In this document: piece after piece, positions 1 through 8,766 of the stretch
Layout of the letters: each line of letters opens with the position of its first letter
Position numbering within the stretch: position 1 is the first letter of the stretch
NCBI RefSeq assembly: GCF_017355875.1
Contig: NZ_JAFEWC010000001.1
Coordinates: 930,001 to 994,000 of the forward strand
From: Aridibaculum aurantiacum
Lineage (GTDB): Bacteria; Bacteroidota; Bacteroidia; Chitinophagales; Chitinophagaceae
Length of the DNA: 64,000 bases
Direction of reading: 5' to 3'
Program-made: the position numbers and the translations under genes
The notes under the pieces: model-generated
Seen by the model: only the letters and a program-made list of their open reading frames with translations
What the model was told of the DNA's origin: nothing
The model's database searches: none

Positions 1-299
1 TCTATGATAAAGTAATTGCTAATGATGAATTCTGTTCGTGCTTCCAGGAATTTTGCGATAGCTTTTTGCAGGTTCTTTTCTTTTAAAGAAAGAGGCTCAA
101 CAGCGCGTTGGGCTTCTACGATCTTTTTAAGAACTGCTGCAAACAGGTTTAGCTTATCAGGAAAGTAATAATAAAGAGAAGCTTTGGATAGAGAAAGATC
201 ATCAGCTATTTCGTTCATGGTTGTTTTGGCAACACCAAAATGCGAAAATCTTTTTTGTGCTGCATCTATAATTGCATCTCTCTTATTATCATTGGCCAT
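1..299 (-). CDS. TetR/AcrR family transcriptional regulator (partial, C-terminus outside window)
   Basis: Reading the minus strand from an ATG at 299 gives about 99 residues without a stop up to the window edge. The N-terminus is a typical TetR DNA-binding domain: an amphipathic first helix (RDAIIDAAQKRFSHFGVAKT), then the helix-turn-helix around residues 27-46 with the family hallmark SKASLYYYFPDK. Proteins of this family are usually ligand-responsive dimeric repressors whose C-terminal domain, missing here, sets the ligand. It is transcribed divergently from the Old Yellow Enzyme gene at 453 with about 150 bp between the starts, so it may control that gene; this is inferred from position only. 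Confidence 0.85.
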   Translation of the reverse strand, partial: MANDNKRDAIIDAAQKRFSHFGVAKTTMNEIADDLSLSKASLYYYFPDKLNLFAAVLKKIVEAQRAVEPLSLKEKNLQKAIAKFLEARTEFIISNYFII

Positions 300-371
300 A
301 GCTCAAAAATAGTGGTAAATGCGTAAGGAGACTGCGCTACTATCTCAATAGGTTAAGCTAATCTTGCTACT

Positions 372-379
372 TATTTTTG
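372..379 (+). promoter_or_regulatory. Candidate -7 box (TATTTTTG) for the OYE gene
   Basis: The octamer TATTTTTG matches the Bacteroidota -7 consensus TAnnTTTG and lies in the 153-bp divergent spacer, 73 bp before the ATG at 453. No convincing -33 TTTG is seen at the expected distance, so the call is weak. Nothing else recognisable was found in the spacer. Confidence 0.35.
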
Positions 380-452
380 TACGAAACAAAATCGTCGTCT
401 CTTCACTTACGAAAACTGGCACATCTTTTTATCACTTCCCCCAAACAGTACT

Positions 453-1523
453 ATGACAGCTAAATTATTCCAGCCGATAACGTTCAGAAATATCACGCTT
501 AAGAACAGGATCGTTGTTTCGCCTATGTGTCAATATTCAAGTGCGGATGGTTATGCTAACGACTGGCACTTAGTGCATTTAGGTAGTCGTGCTGTGGGTG
601 GTGCTGGTTTAATAATATGTGAGGCCTCTGCAGTTACACCAGAGGGAAGAATTACGCCTGATGATTTGGGAATATGGAAAGATGACCACATTCCCATGTT
701 GCAGCGCATCACCTCTTTTATACATGAACATGGTTCGGTGGCGGGCATACAACTGGCACATGCCGGTAGAAAAGCCAGCACTACCAGCCCGTGGAAAGGT
801 CATAAAACTCTTCTGCCAGAAGAAGGAGGATGGCAAACGCTGGCACCATCTCCCATACCTTTTAATGAAGGTGATCCTGCGCCAAAAGAAATGACCAAAG
901 CTGACATCATGCAATGTGTGCACGATTTTAAAACCGCAGCATTGCGAAGTATACAGGCAGGTTTTAAAGTGATTGAAATACATGCTGCACACGGATACCT
1001 GATCAACGAGTTTTTGAGCCCGCTCACCAATCATAGGACCGATGAGTATGGTGGCTCATTTGAAAACAGGAACAGGTTTTTGCTGGAGGTGATAGACGCA
1101 GTCAGGGAAATTTGGGATGAAAGCCGGCCGCTGTTTGTACGCATATCAGCAACAGACTGGGTAGAAGGAGGTTTTACAATTGATGATGCAGTAGCCCTGG
1201 CTAATGTGCTTCAAACAAAGTCTGTGGATCTTATAGATTGTTCTTCAGGAGGCGTTTCTCCTTTGCAACAGATAACTGCCGGTCCATCGTACCAGGTGCC
1301 TTTTGCTGAAGCTATCAAGAAGCAAACAGGGATGGCTACCGGCGCTGTAGGTATCATTACCTCGGCACAACAAGCAGAAGGTATACTGGAACAGGGACAG
1401 GCAGATGTAGTGCTACTGGCGCGTGAATTTCTGCGTGATCCGCATTTTCCACTACATGCTGCAAGAGAACTTCAGCAAGATATTGCATGGCCTGTGCAAT
1501 ATGAAAGGGCGAAGAGAGGGTAG
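453..1523 (+). CDS. namA: Old Yellow Enzyme family NADH:flavin oxidoreductase (YqjM/XenA-like)
   Basis: A 356-residue single-domain FMN TIM barrel that reduces activated C=C bonds with NAD(P)H. Sequence hallmarks of the YqjM/XenA (class III) subgroup are present: SPMCQYS with Cys26 and Tyr28 that tune FMN and substrate binding, IQLAHAGRK near residue 99, the substrate-binding pair His177/His180 in HAAHGYL, SPLTNHRTDEYGGS, and a C-terminal QYERA that in YqjM contributes an arginine finger across the dimer. Length is normal; it carries the XenA-like segment around residues 108-140 (TSPWKGHK). A cytoplasmic role in electrophile or xenobiotic detoxification is inferred from the family. It is divergent from a TetR regulator, a common arrangement for such reductases. 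Confidence 0.92.
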   Translation: MTAKLFQPITFRNITLKNRIVVSPMCQYSSADGYANDWHLVHLGSRAVGGAGLIICEASAVTPEGRITPDDLGIWKDDHIPMLQRITSFIHEHGSVAGIQLAHAGRKASTTSPWKGHKTLLPEEGGWQTLAPSPIPFNEGDPAPKEMTKADIMQCVHDFKTAALRSIQAGFKVIEIHAAHGYLINEFLSPLTNHRTDEYGGSFENRNRFLLEVIDAVREIWDESRPLFVRISATDWVEGGFTIDDAVALANVLQTKSVDLIDCSSGGVSPLQQITAGPSYQVPFAEAIKKQTGMATGAVGIITSAQQAEGILEQGQADVVLLAREFLRDPHFPLHAARELQQDIAWPVQYERAKRG

Positions 1524-1524
1524 T

Positions 1525-1580
1525 GGGTCTGGATGCTAGATAGTGGATAACGGATGCTAGATGCTATATGATCGATGCCT
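1525..1580. repeat. Heptanucleotide tandem repeat, GATnnTn type
   Basis: Downstream of the OYE gene the spacer reads in exact 7-bp steps: GGGTCTG, GATGCTA, GATAGTG, GATAACG, GATGCTA, GATGCTA, TATGATC, GATGCCT. Three units are identical and the rest keep the GAT start, so this is a degenerate tandem array of period 7. It is non-coding and lies between convergent genes. No function is known to me. It belongs to the same kind of heptad array as those at 6061 and in the nuo spacers, but with a different word. Confidence 0.75.
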
Positions 1581-1656
1581 ACTTTACTACCAAACCTTCA
1601 TATTGAAAAAGGTAACGGCATTGATTGTAACTCTAACCACCATATAAAATCATCAA

Positions 1657-4600
1657 CTAGTTGCTCATTATCTCTTCCTTTGTTAGCTCAACGCTTACCA
1701 TCACTTGTTTTTTAGGAAGAATGATGTGAAAGCTGGTTCCTTTACCTGGCTTGCTTTCCACTTTTATATGCCCGTTGTGGTTCTCTATAATTTTTTTGCA
1801 AATGGCTAGTCCAATACCTGTTCCCTGGTACTCGCTATGGCTGTGTAAGCGCTGGAAGATTTTGAAGATCTTATCGACATACTTCTCATCGAAACCGATG
1901 CCGTTATCTTTTACCGAAATACATACAAAATCATCTGCCTGTATACCTAGTTCATTAGCCTCGTCTAAAGAGATCTCACATTCTTCAATAGCAAGCATTG
2001 GTTCCTCGCTGTTGTTAAACTTCAGTCCGTTGCTTATCAGGTTTTGAAACAGCTGGTGCATCTGGCCAGGAATGGCTTCAATAACCGGAAGCTTCGGAAT
2101 ATGAAAAGCAACCTTCTTCTCTTTAATGATGATCTCAAGATCCTCCAATATCCTGCTGAGGACATTGTTGAGATCTGTTTGTGTGAAATGAAGGTTTGTA
2201 TTGCTCAGCTTTGAGAAAGTCAGCACATCATCTATTAGTGTTTGCATACGCTGCGATGACCGGATCATTTTATCAAGATATCCAAGTTCATTGTCTTGAA
2301 GCTGGCTGTTTATCTTAGAATAAAGCAAGTTGCCATAAGTCTGTATTTTTCTCAATGGCTCTTTCAGATCGTGCGATGCTACAGACGCAAATTGCATCAG
2401 GTCGTAGTTCGACCGCTCCAACTCATTGTTGCTTGTTTTTAGTTGGTTCGATTTCAGGCGCAGATCCTCGTAACCCTTTGCCAGCAGTTCAAGTGCCTGC
2501 TTCTGCGTGGTGATATCTATAAATGTAAGCACCAATCCATCGTCCATTTTTACACCTATCAGTTGAAGCCAGCGCTCCTTTTTCTCGTAAAAATGTTCCA
2601 TGAAAAGTGTCTCACCTGAATGGATCACATGCACCAGCTTTTCAAAGATGTCTTTGCTTTCGTCAGGGAATTGGGTTCTAAAGCTTCTTCCAACAAGGTG
2701 GCCCGGTGGTAGGTCAAGAAAGTTTTCAGAGAATTTATTTGCCGCCAGCCATTCAAGGTCGGCTATTTGATTTTCTTCATTGCGAATAGCTTTAAAGGCC
2801 ATGATACCATTAAGCGAACTGTTGAACACGCTTTGTATCAGGCTATTCAATTGCTTCAGTTCAGTGATATCTACAAAAGTTATTACAGTACCATCTGAAG
2901 TAGAATCCTGTCGCAAGAAAGGATTGATCAGCATCCGGTATATAGCACCATCTCCTGTGGTAACCTCTTTTTCTATTTGTTCATCTGTACTAATCACTTG
3001 TTTTATATCAGCTATCAGGTCAATATCCTGCACGTTGTACGATATGTCACTGATCTTCCTGCCTATATCACTCTCCCTCAGGTTTACAAGTAATTTTGCC
3101 GAAGGAGAAAACCTGCGTATGATAAGGTTCTTATCAACCAGAAGTTGGCCAATGTTTGTGTTTAAGAAGTAATTGTTCAGGTCGTCGTTCAGTTCTATCA
3201 GCTCCTTTATCTTCAGCTGGTGTTCTGTATTTACAGTATGCAGTTCTTCATTCAGCGATTGCAGTTCTTCGTTGGTGCTTTGTAATTCTTCATTCGCTGA
3301 AATCATCTCCTCGTTGCTCGACTGCAATTCCTCGTTGCTTGTTTCCAGTTCTTCTACTACCGACTGAAGATTTTCTTTTGTCTCCTTTAGCTCTTGTTCC
3401 AGTTCATGTAAACGTTCCTGCAAATCATTGGAACCTTGCTCAACAGGATAATCCTTCTTTACCTTTTGCTGTTTTTCTTCTTCGCAGAGTACTATGTAAA
3501 TAAACGGCTGCACAAATTCATCTTGCTGCAGAAAAGGACGAACAATAATGGTTATTACACGTAAACTATTATTCTGGTCCCGGATCTTAATATTCTTCAC
3601 TACTACCTTCTCGCCATCCGTAGTAGCCCGACGAACTGCGGAGGTGATAGCAAGCGCCAGCTCCGGCGCCACAAGCTTTTGCAGGCTGAAATTGAAATTG
3701 GTATCAGGAAAGCTTAAGAAGTTTTTGAAGTTACCAGTTGCCTGTTTTACTTCCATGTCTTTGTCTACAAGGATGCCTGCAAAATTGAACGCCTCTGTTA
3801 CCGTTTCTGAAAATAGTTCAGGAAGAAAGTTCAGCGCGTTCTTCTGCTTAAAGGATTTTGTTTTTCCAAGGTACCGGTTATCCATCAGCATTGGTAACAT
3901 TCCATCATCCAACAGCTTGGCGCGCTCTACTGTTTTAAAGATCTTCCACTTTTTATTTACCTCTGTTACCTGCTCTTTCAAAATGCTGATGTTCTCTGAA
4001 GGTCCCAACATCAAAAAGCCTCCGCTGTTTAGCGCAAAGTGAAACTTCTTCAGGATCTTATGCTGCAATTCTGCATTCATATAAATGAGCATATTGCGGC
4101 ACGACACAAGGTCAACTTTGCAGAACGGTGGATCTTTAAGAACATCGTGTGGCGCAAACACCACCATCTTTCTTATAATGGGTGATATCCTGTAATAATC
4201 ACCTTCTGGCTTAAAATATTTCTCCAGCCATTCACCCGGAATATCGTTGGCTATTGTTTTAGGATAAATACCCCTGGATGCAACTTCAAGTGCAGCAGGG
4301 TCTATATCAGAAGCAAATATTTTTACCGTAACATCGGCTGCTTCATTTTTCTCCAGGTGGTCTTGTACCAGTATGGCCATTGAATAAGCCTCCTCACCTG
4401 TACTGCATGCTACTACCCAAATTTTTACCGAGCCTTCACCTCCTTGTTTATTAAGTATGGCAGGCATCACCTGCTGCCGTAGCGTATCAAAGGCCTCTCC
4501 ATCGCGGAAGAATTTGGTGACACCGATCAGAAAATCTTTACTCAGCTTTTTTACCTCTTCATTGTTCTTATTTAAGAAGTTGCGGTAGTCTACCAGGTTG

Positions 4601-5364
4601 ATGAAGTTGTTCTGCGTCATCCGCTTTACCAGGCGCCGGTTGATGGTAGGCCGCTTATAACTGCTGAAGTCATAGCCGGTTTCCATCTTTACTATTTCCA
4701 GTATCTCTTTCACTATGGTTTCATCCTTCCTGTTCAGTTCATTAAAAGCTTTCAGGAAAGGTGCTTCTACTATGAATTCAGTAAGCTCTCCGGGTATCAA
4801 TTCAGGTGGTAATATCAGGTCGGCATAGCCGGTGGCTATAGCGCTATTAGGCATGCCATCAAAGCGTGCTGAAACTGCATCCTGCACTATCACTATACCA
4901 CCATTATTTTTTATGGCTTCTATACCACGTGTGCCGTCGGTGCCTGTGCCAGACAATATGATCCCAATTGCCTTGTTACCTTTTTCCTTTGCAAGCGCAG
5001 TAAAAAAAGTGTCAATAGCTGTATTGGGCGCACGGTTATCTACTTTTTCCGTCAGCACTATCGTGTCCTTCGTCACGCTCATCAGCTTCTTGCTCGGAAT
5101 TAAGTAAATGTGGTTAGGAAGGAGCTTCATGCCGTCAGCAGCTTCTATAATTTTCATAGAAGTATGCTTGGCCAGCAGTTCAGGCATCAGGCTTTTATAG
5201 TCCGGAGAAAGATGCTGTATAACAACAAAAGAAAAATTGGTGTCAGCGGGCATGTTATCAAAAAGCTCGTGGATTGCTTCTAGCCCTCCAGCCGATGCAC
5301 CTATTCCAACTATATAATTACTGTTTATATTTTCTAGTTCTAAACCTACTTTATTGTCTGCCAT
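1657..5364 (-). CDS. CheB-CheR-PAS-histidine kinase fusion protein
   Basis: A 1235-residue cytoplasmic multidomain signalling protein. Residues 15-200 are a CheB methylesterase domain (IVGIGASAGG with catalytic Ser24, IQHLSPDY, SGTGTDGTRG). Residues 213-480 are a CheR methyltransferase (VTKFFRDGEAF, VACSTGEEAYSMA, SCRNMLIYM). Residues about 640-725 form a long coiled coil rich in repeated EELQS/NEE units. Two PAS domains follow (about 730-950). The end is HisKA (about 985-1050, SVASHDLKEPLRK) plus a HATPase_c domain with DNGIGF and GTGIGLAICK. Such CheB/CheR/PAS/kinase fusions are a known Bacteroidota architecture; no receiver domain is attached. A stand-alone receiver is transcribed divergently from 5437, 72 bp away, and is the obvious partner. 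No chemoreceptor, cheA or cheW is in the window, so the methylation target is unknown. Confidence 0.93.
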   Translation of the reverse strand: MADNKVGLELENINSNYIVGIGASAGGLEAIHELFDNMPADTNFSFVVIQHLSPDYKSLMPELLAKHTSMKIIEAADGMKLLPNHIYLIPSKKLMSVTKDTIVLTEKVDNRAPNTAIDTFFTALAKEKGNKAIGIILSGTGTDGTRGIEAIKNNGGIVIVQDAVSARFDGMPNSAIATGYADLILPPELIPGELTEFIVEAPFLKAFNELNRKDETIVKEILEIVKMETGYDFSSYKRPTINRRLVKRMTQNNFINLVDYRNFLNKNNEEVKKLSKDFLIGVTKFFRDGEAFDTLRQQVMPAILNKQGGEGSVKIWVVACSTGEEAYSMAILVQDHLEKNEAADVTVKIFASDIDPAALEVASRGIYPKTIANDIPGEWLEKYFKPEGDYYRISPIIRKMVVFAPHDVLKDPPFCKVDLVSCRNMLIYMNAELQHKILKKFHFALNSGGFLMLGPSENISILKEQVTEVNKKWKIFKTVERAKLLDDGMLPMLMDNRYLGKTKSFKQKNALNFLPELFSETVTEAFNFAGILVDKDMEVKQATGNFKNFLSFPDTNFNFSLQKLVAPELALAITSAVRRATTDGEKVVVKNIKIRDQNNSLRVITIIVRPFLQQDEFVQPFIYIVLCEEEKQQKVKKDYPVEQGSNDLQERLHELEQELKETKENLQSVVEELETSNEELQSSNEEMISANEELQSTNEELQSLNEELHTVNTEHQLKIKELIELNDDLNNYFLNTNIGQLLVDKNLIIRRFSPSAKLLVNLRESDIGRKISDISYNVQDIDLIADIKQVISTDEQIEKEVTTGDGAIYRMLINPFLRQDSTSDGTVITFVDITELKQLNSLIQSVFNSSLNGIMAFKAIRNEENQIADLEWLAANKFSENFLDLPPGHLVGRSFRTQFPDESKDIFEKLVHVIHSGETLFMEHFYEKKERWLQLIGVKMDDGLVLTFIDITTQKQALELLAKGYEDLRLKSNQLKTSNNELERSNYDLMQFASVASHDLKEPLRKIQTYGNLLYSKINSQLQDNELGYLDKMIRSSQRMQTLIDDVLTFSKLSNTNLHFTQTDLNNVLSRILEDLEIIIKEKKVAFHIPKLPVIEAIPGQMHQLFQNLISNGLKFNNSEEPMLAIEECEISLDEANELGIQADDFVCISVKDNGIGFDEKYVDKIFKIFQRLHSHSEYQGTGIGLAICKKIIENHNGHIKVESKPGKGTSFHIILPKKQVMVSVELTKEEIMSN

Positions 5365-5436
5365 GATACCTTCACTGAGGTCGTAAATGTATCAAATTAA
5401 TTGCTTGAATTTTCAAGATAATGCATCTTTGCCTAT

Positions 5437-5832
5437 ATGAAGAAGCCTCTCGATATCCTATTGATAGAAGATGATGTAGATGATGTAGATCTGCTTAAGG
5501 AAGCACTTGACGAAAATTCCATTGATTACCAGATAGAGGTGATAATGGAAGGGGATAAAGTGTCCAATCATATACAGGATAGTACACACCTGCCCGGAAT
5601 TATTGTAATGGATCTAAATCTTCCAAAAGCTGATGGCAAAGAGGTACTGCAAGTGTTAAAATCTAATGGTCCTTTTTCAGATGTGCCTGTAATTGTTCTT
5701 ACTACTTCATCGTCCAAAGAAGATATAGATTACTGTTACAAAATGGGCGTGAATAAATTTATCACCAAGCCTGCTACCATTGAAGGGTGGAACGAGACCA
5801 TCAGCAAGATTTTAGATGTAGCTGGTGCTTAA
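5437..5832 (+). CDS. Single-domain response regulator (Rcp1-like receiver)
   Basis: A 131-residue stand-alone receiver with no output domain. All receiver residues are visible: acidic pocket E11-D12-D13, phospho-acceptor Asp59 in IIVMDLNLPK, switch Thr89/Thr90 and Lys111 in FITKPAT. The long beta4 region and the DDVDDVDLL start resemble Rcp1-type regulators that pair with PAS or phytochrome kinases. It is divergent from the CheB-CheR-kinase fusion with a 72-bp spacer, so phosphotransfer from that kinase is the simplest inference. What it does downstream (protein partner or phosphate sink) cannot be told from sequence. Confidence 0.92.
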   Translation: MKKPLDILLIEDDVDDVDLLKEALDENSIDYQIEVIMEGDKVSNHIQDSTHLPGIIVMDLNLPKADGKEVLQVLKSNGPFSDVPVIVLTTSSSKEDIDYCYKMGVNKFITKPATIEGWNETISKILDVAGA

Positions 5833-6060
5833 ACGTGGAGACTTGCAGTAGAGCTTTGATGAAGCTTTTGTTGCGACGCTCCGTTCGTCTTTATCTTTCA
5901 TGGCGGCACCATTTTGCACCTTTAAAAGGTCTACAAACGCAGTGGGTTTACAGGTTCATCATTCCAATATATTTTATGTGAGGACCCAAAATCAATTCAC
6001 CTATAAATGATCTTGATAATTACAGAAGCCACTATTGATGTGATGATATCTGATGAGAGA
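5833..6060. other. Non-coding spacer without recognised features
   Basis: Between the receiver gene and the heptad repeat that starts at 6061 there is no convincing reading frame, RNA gene or terminator. A weak dyad (gtagagcttt...aaagcttttg type) follows the receiver stop but has no clear T-run. Confidence 0.5.
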
Positions 6061-6133
6061 TTTTAGATTTTAGATTTCGGACTTTAGATTGCTGAACGCT
6101 GATACCTGATACCTCACGCCTCATACCTCACTC
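6061..6133. repeat. Two adjoining heptanucleotide arrays (TTTTAGA and CTGATAC/CTCATAC types)
   Basis: 6061-6088 reads TTTTAGA, TTTTAGA, TTTCGGA, CTTTAGA. After a 3-bp break 6092-6133 reads CTGAACG, CTGATAC, CTGATAC, CTCACGC, CTCATAC, CTCACTC. Both blocks keep strict 7-bp phasing with substitutions but no indels. They lie 40-110 bp upstream of the kinase gene at 6171, so they could be in its leader. The sequence is non-coding in this context. Confidence 0.8.
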
Positions 6134-6170
6134 CAATTCTGTAACTTGATTATCTCTTTTAAATTTAAGA

Positions 6171-8570
6171 ATGACAGTAACAGCACCCCAGTCACTTGGT
6201 TTCTTGAGCAGTGGCGGAGAGATGGGAAAACTGGTTCGCAACAACGATTGGAGTACAACCGCCATCGGCACTCCCGACACCTGGCCCCAGAGCTTACGCA
6301 GTATTGTAGGAATAATCCTCAACTCGCAGTTCCCAATGTTCGTGTGGTGGGGGCCTGAGCTGACAACAATCTATAACGATGCATACATACCCATAGCCGG
6401 CAAAAAGCACCCTACGCTTTTAGGAAACAGTGGTTCTAAAGCCTGGGCAGAGGCATGGGATGACCTTTCGCCGCTGGTGGAAAGGGTTTTCCAGGGGCAT
6501 TCAACCTGGAGCGAAGACCAGGTGCTGTATATCAACCGCCGCGGTTACAACGAAGAAACCTATTTCACCTTTTCGTACAGCCCATTGATGAATGACAATG
6601 GCCAGGTAGAAGGACTCTTCTGCGCCTGTATTGAAACTTCTGAAAAAGTTTTTGCTACGCGGAAAATAGAAGAAAGTGAACGAAACCTGCGGGCTACTAT
6701 CCTTCAATCGCCCGTAGCTATGTGTATTTTGAAAGGCCCATCGCTGGTGCTGGAGATCGCCAATACACGAATGTTTGAGCTGTGGGGAAAAGGCGCCGAT
6801 GAGCTGTTGCATAAACCAATTTTTGAGGGATTACATGAGGTACGAAACCAGGGATTGGAAGAAATCCTGGCGCATGTTTATAATACCGGCGAAACGTTTT
6901 CTGCAAGCGAAAGACCAATAGAACTGCCTCGCGGTGGCAAGTTGGAAATGTTATATGTGAATTTTGTTTACGAGCCTTTCAGGGATTCGGATGGCAGCAT
7001 TATTGGCATCATTGCCGTAGCCATAGATGTAACAGAACAGGTAGTAGCAAGGCTGAAAGTAGAAGAAAGCGAACAAGCCATGAAGCGGTTTAAATTCATG
7101 GCTGATAATGCACAGGATCCTTTCTTACTAATGCGCGAAGATGGTTCATTTGCTTACCTGAATAGAAAAGCATTGGAAGCATGGGGATATTCTGAGGATG
7201 AAGCAAATTCTTTAACCGTACCCGATGTTTTTCCCGACATGGATGATGAAGGTTTCAGCGAGCTTTTTGAAAAAGGACTGCATGAAAAACTACATCAACA
7301 GGAAACCCTGCACAAGCGAAAAGACGGCTATATATACCCGGTAGAGGTTAATATGGGATCTCTGGTGCTTGGTGGTAATCCTTATCTTTTTGCCATTGCC
7401 CGCGATATTACTGAACGAAAAAAACTGGAAGATGCCACTCGCGAAAGTGAGGCCCGTTACAGGCTGGCTGTAGAGTCGGCCCGGCTAGGAACTTTTCATG
7501 TAAATATGTTCAGGCAAACCATCATGTACTCTCCGCGGCTGGCCGAGATCTTTGGTTTTTCCGACATGCAGAATATGCCCTATAAAGCCTTTGTAGAAAC
7601 TTTACACCCGGAAGATGTACCTATACGAACAAGGGCACATGAAAATGCAAGGCACTCAGGCGAGCTTTTTTACGAAGCGCGTATCATACAGCCCGCTGGA
7701 GATGTAAGGTGGGTGCGCCTGAATGGTGCCCTCATCAACCAGGAAACTGAACCCGTTTTGATAGGAACTGTGCTGGACATAACTGAAGAAAAAAGAAACG
7801 CAGAACTGCTGGAGCAAAAGATTGAAGAACGAACCAACGAGCTCAGACAGGCGAATGAACAACTGAAGCAGTTTACTTATGCCGCTTCTCATGATCTGCA
7901 GGAGCCACTGCGCAAGATCAGCTTCTTTACCGACAGACTGCTTAGCAAAATAGGGCCGGATATAAGTGAAGAAAATGTACAGATAGCTGACCGCATCAGG
8001 GCTACCAGCAAAAGAATGCGCACGCTTATTGACGACCTGCTTAACTACTCCAATGCTTCTCTTGGTTCTGTTGGCTTTTCAGATGTGGATCTGAATACGG
8101 TGGTGCACGAGGTGCTGGATGATATGGAAGCCACAATAATTGAAAAGAATGCAACAGTAGAGGTGGGGAAACTGCCACAGGTAAAAGGGGATTACCGGCA
8201 GATGAAGCAACTGTTCCAAAACCTGGTGAGCAACGCGCTGAAGTACCATAAAAAAGATACACCGCCACGTGTTGTTATAGGCTGCCAGGTAGTACAAAGT
8301 GAATTGATGCCAGACCTGCTGCACACCAGTGACCGCGTAAAGAGCTTTTACGAACTAGAAGTAAGTGATAATGGTATCGGTTTCCAGCAGGAGCACCACA
8401 AGCGGATATTCGGACTGTTCCAGCGCTTGCACGGAAAATCAGAATATGAAGGCACAGGTGTAGGATTAGCTATTGTACAAAAGGTTATAGAGAACCATCA
8501 TGGTTTTATAACTGCAGAAAGTACTTATGGAGAGGGCGCAACTTTCAAGATTTATCTTCCTGAGAACTAA
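6171..8570 (+). CDS. Multi-PAS sensor histidine kinase
   Basis: A 799-residue soluble kinase with no membrane segment. Residues 1-165 form a divergent PAS-like N-terminal domain (motif FPMFVWWGPEL) common in Bacteroidota sensor kinases. Three further PAS/PAC units follow at about 170-300, 305-425 and 435-545. A short coiled coil leads to HisKA (about 563-630) with the phospho-acceptor His in AASHDLQEPLRK, then HATPase_c with NLVSNALKY, DNGIGF and GTGVGLAIVQK. No receiver or output domain is attached. The catalytic part is strongly similar to that of the kinase at 12566-15217, so the two are paralogues. ATG at 6171 was chosen because it directly precedes the conserved start; the frame continues slightly upstream without a better start. 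Its ligand and partner regulator are unknown. Confidence 0.92.
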   Translation: MTVTAPQSLGFLSSGGEMGKLVRNNDWSTTAIGTPDTWPQSLRSIVGIILNSQFPMFVWWGPELTTIYNDAYIPIAGKKHPTLLGNSGSKAWAEAWDDLSPLVERVFQGHSTWSEDQVLYINRRGYNEETYFTFSYSPLMNDNGQVEGLFCACIETSEKVFATRKIEESERNLRATILQSPVAMCILKGPSLVLEIANTRMFELWGKGADELLHKPIFEGLHEVRNQGLEEILAHVYNTGETFSASERPIELPRGGKLEMLYVNFVYEPFRDSDGSIIGIIAVAIDVTEQVVARLKVEESEQAMKRFKFMADNAQDPFLLMREDGSFAYLNRKALEAWGYSEDEANSLTVPDVFPDMDDEGFSELFEKGLHEKLHQQETLHKRKDGYIYPVEVNMGSLVLGGNPYLFAIARDITERKKLEDATRESEARYRLAVESARLGTFHVNMFRQTIMYSPRLAEIFGFSDMQNMPYKAFVETLHPEDVPIRTRAHENARHSGELFYEARIIQPAGDVRWVRLNGALINQETEPVLIGTVLDITEEKRNAELLEQKIEERTNELRQANEQLKQFTYAASHDLQEPLRKISFFTDRLLSKIGPDISEENVQIADRIRATSKRMRTLIDDLLNYSNASLGSVGFSDVDLNTVVHEVLDDMEATIIEKNATVEVGKLPQVKGDYRQMKQLFQNLVSNALKYHKKDTPPRVVIGCQVVQSELMPDLLHTSDRVKSFYELEVSDNGIGFQQEHHKRIFGLFQRLHGKSEYEGTGVGLAIVQKVIENHHGFITAESTYGEGATFKIYLPEN

Positions 8571-8631
8571 AATTTATTTGTACGTCATCCTGGTGATCAA
8601 CGAATGTTTTTTAGAAGGCGAAAAAAAAAAC

Positions 8632-8661
8632 TTTAAAGAAAGCTGCTGCCGCTTATATTTG
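8632..8661 (+). promoter_or_regulatory. Candidate promoter of the tRNA gene
   Basis: TATATTTG at 8654-8661 matches the Bacteroidota -7 box TAnnTTTG. A TTTA at 8632-8635 is placed 18 bp upstream where the -33 TTTG is expected. The tRNA begins 28 bp further on, a sensible distance for a short 5' leader. Confidence 0.5.
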
Positions 8662-8689
8662 CAGCCCGAAAAGCAGCCGCTTGAGGTTT

Positions 8690-8763
8690 GGCGAGGTAGC
8701 TCAGCTGGTTAGAGCATCGGATTCATAACCCGAAGGTCGGCAGTTCAAGTCTGCTCCTCGCTA
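8690..8763 (+). tRNA. tRNA with CAT anticodon, called tRNA-Met
   Basis: A complete cloverleaf can be folded. The acceptor stem is GGCGAGG with CCTCGCT, its first pair being G-T. The D stem is GCTC/GAGC with the loop AGCTGGTTA. The anticodon loop is TTCATAA (anticodon 8724-8726), the variable region AGGTC, and the T arm is GGCAG-TTCAAGT-CTGCT. The discriminator is A and CCA is not encoded. The C11-G24 D stem argues for an elongator rather than an initiator. The anticodon stem TCGGA/CCCGA has one A-C mismatch next to the loop. A lysidine-modified tRNA-Ile(CAT) cannot be excluded from sequence alone. Confidence 0.88.
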
Positions 8764-8766
8764 CAT

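Noticed and set aside
1525-1580. CRISPR array or direct repeats
   Set aside because: Units are only 7 bp, degenerate and without spacers, so they are heptad tandem repeats.
3548-4042. Plus-strand frame of 164 codons opposite the CheB-CheR-kinase gene
   Set aside because: Composition is low-complexity and the opposite strand encodes a clear CheR-PAS region.
8527-8712. Small frame running from the kinase 3' end into the tRNA
   Set aside because: It overlaps the end of the kinase and the first part of the tRNA gene and shows no protein-like features.
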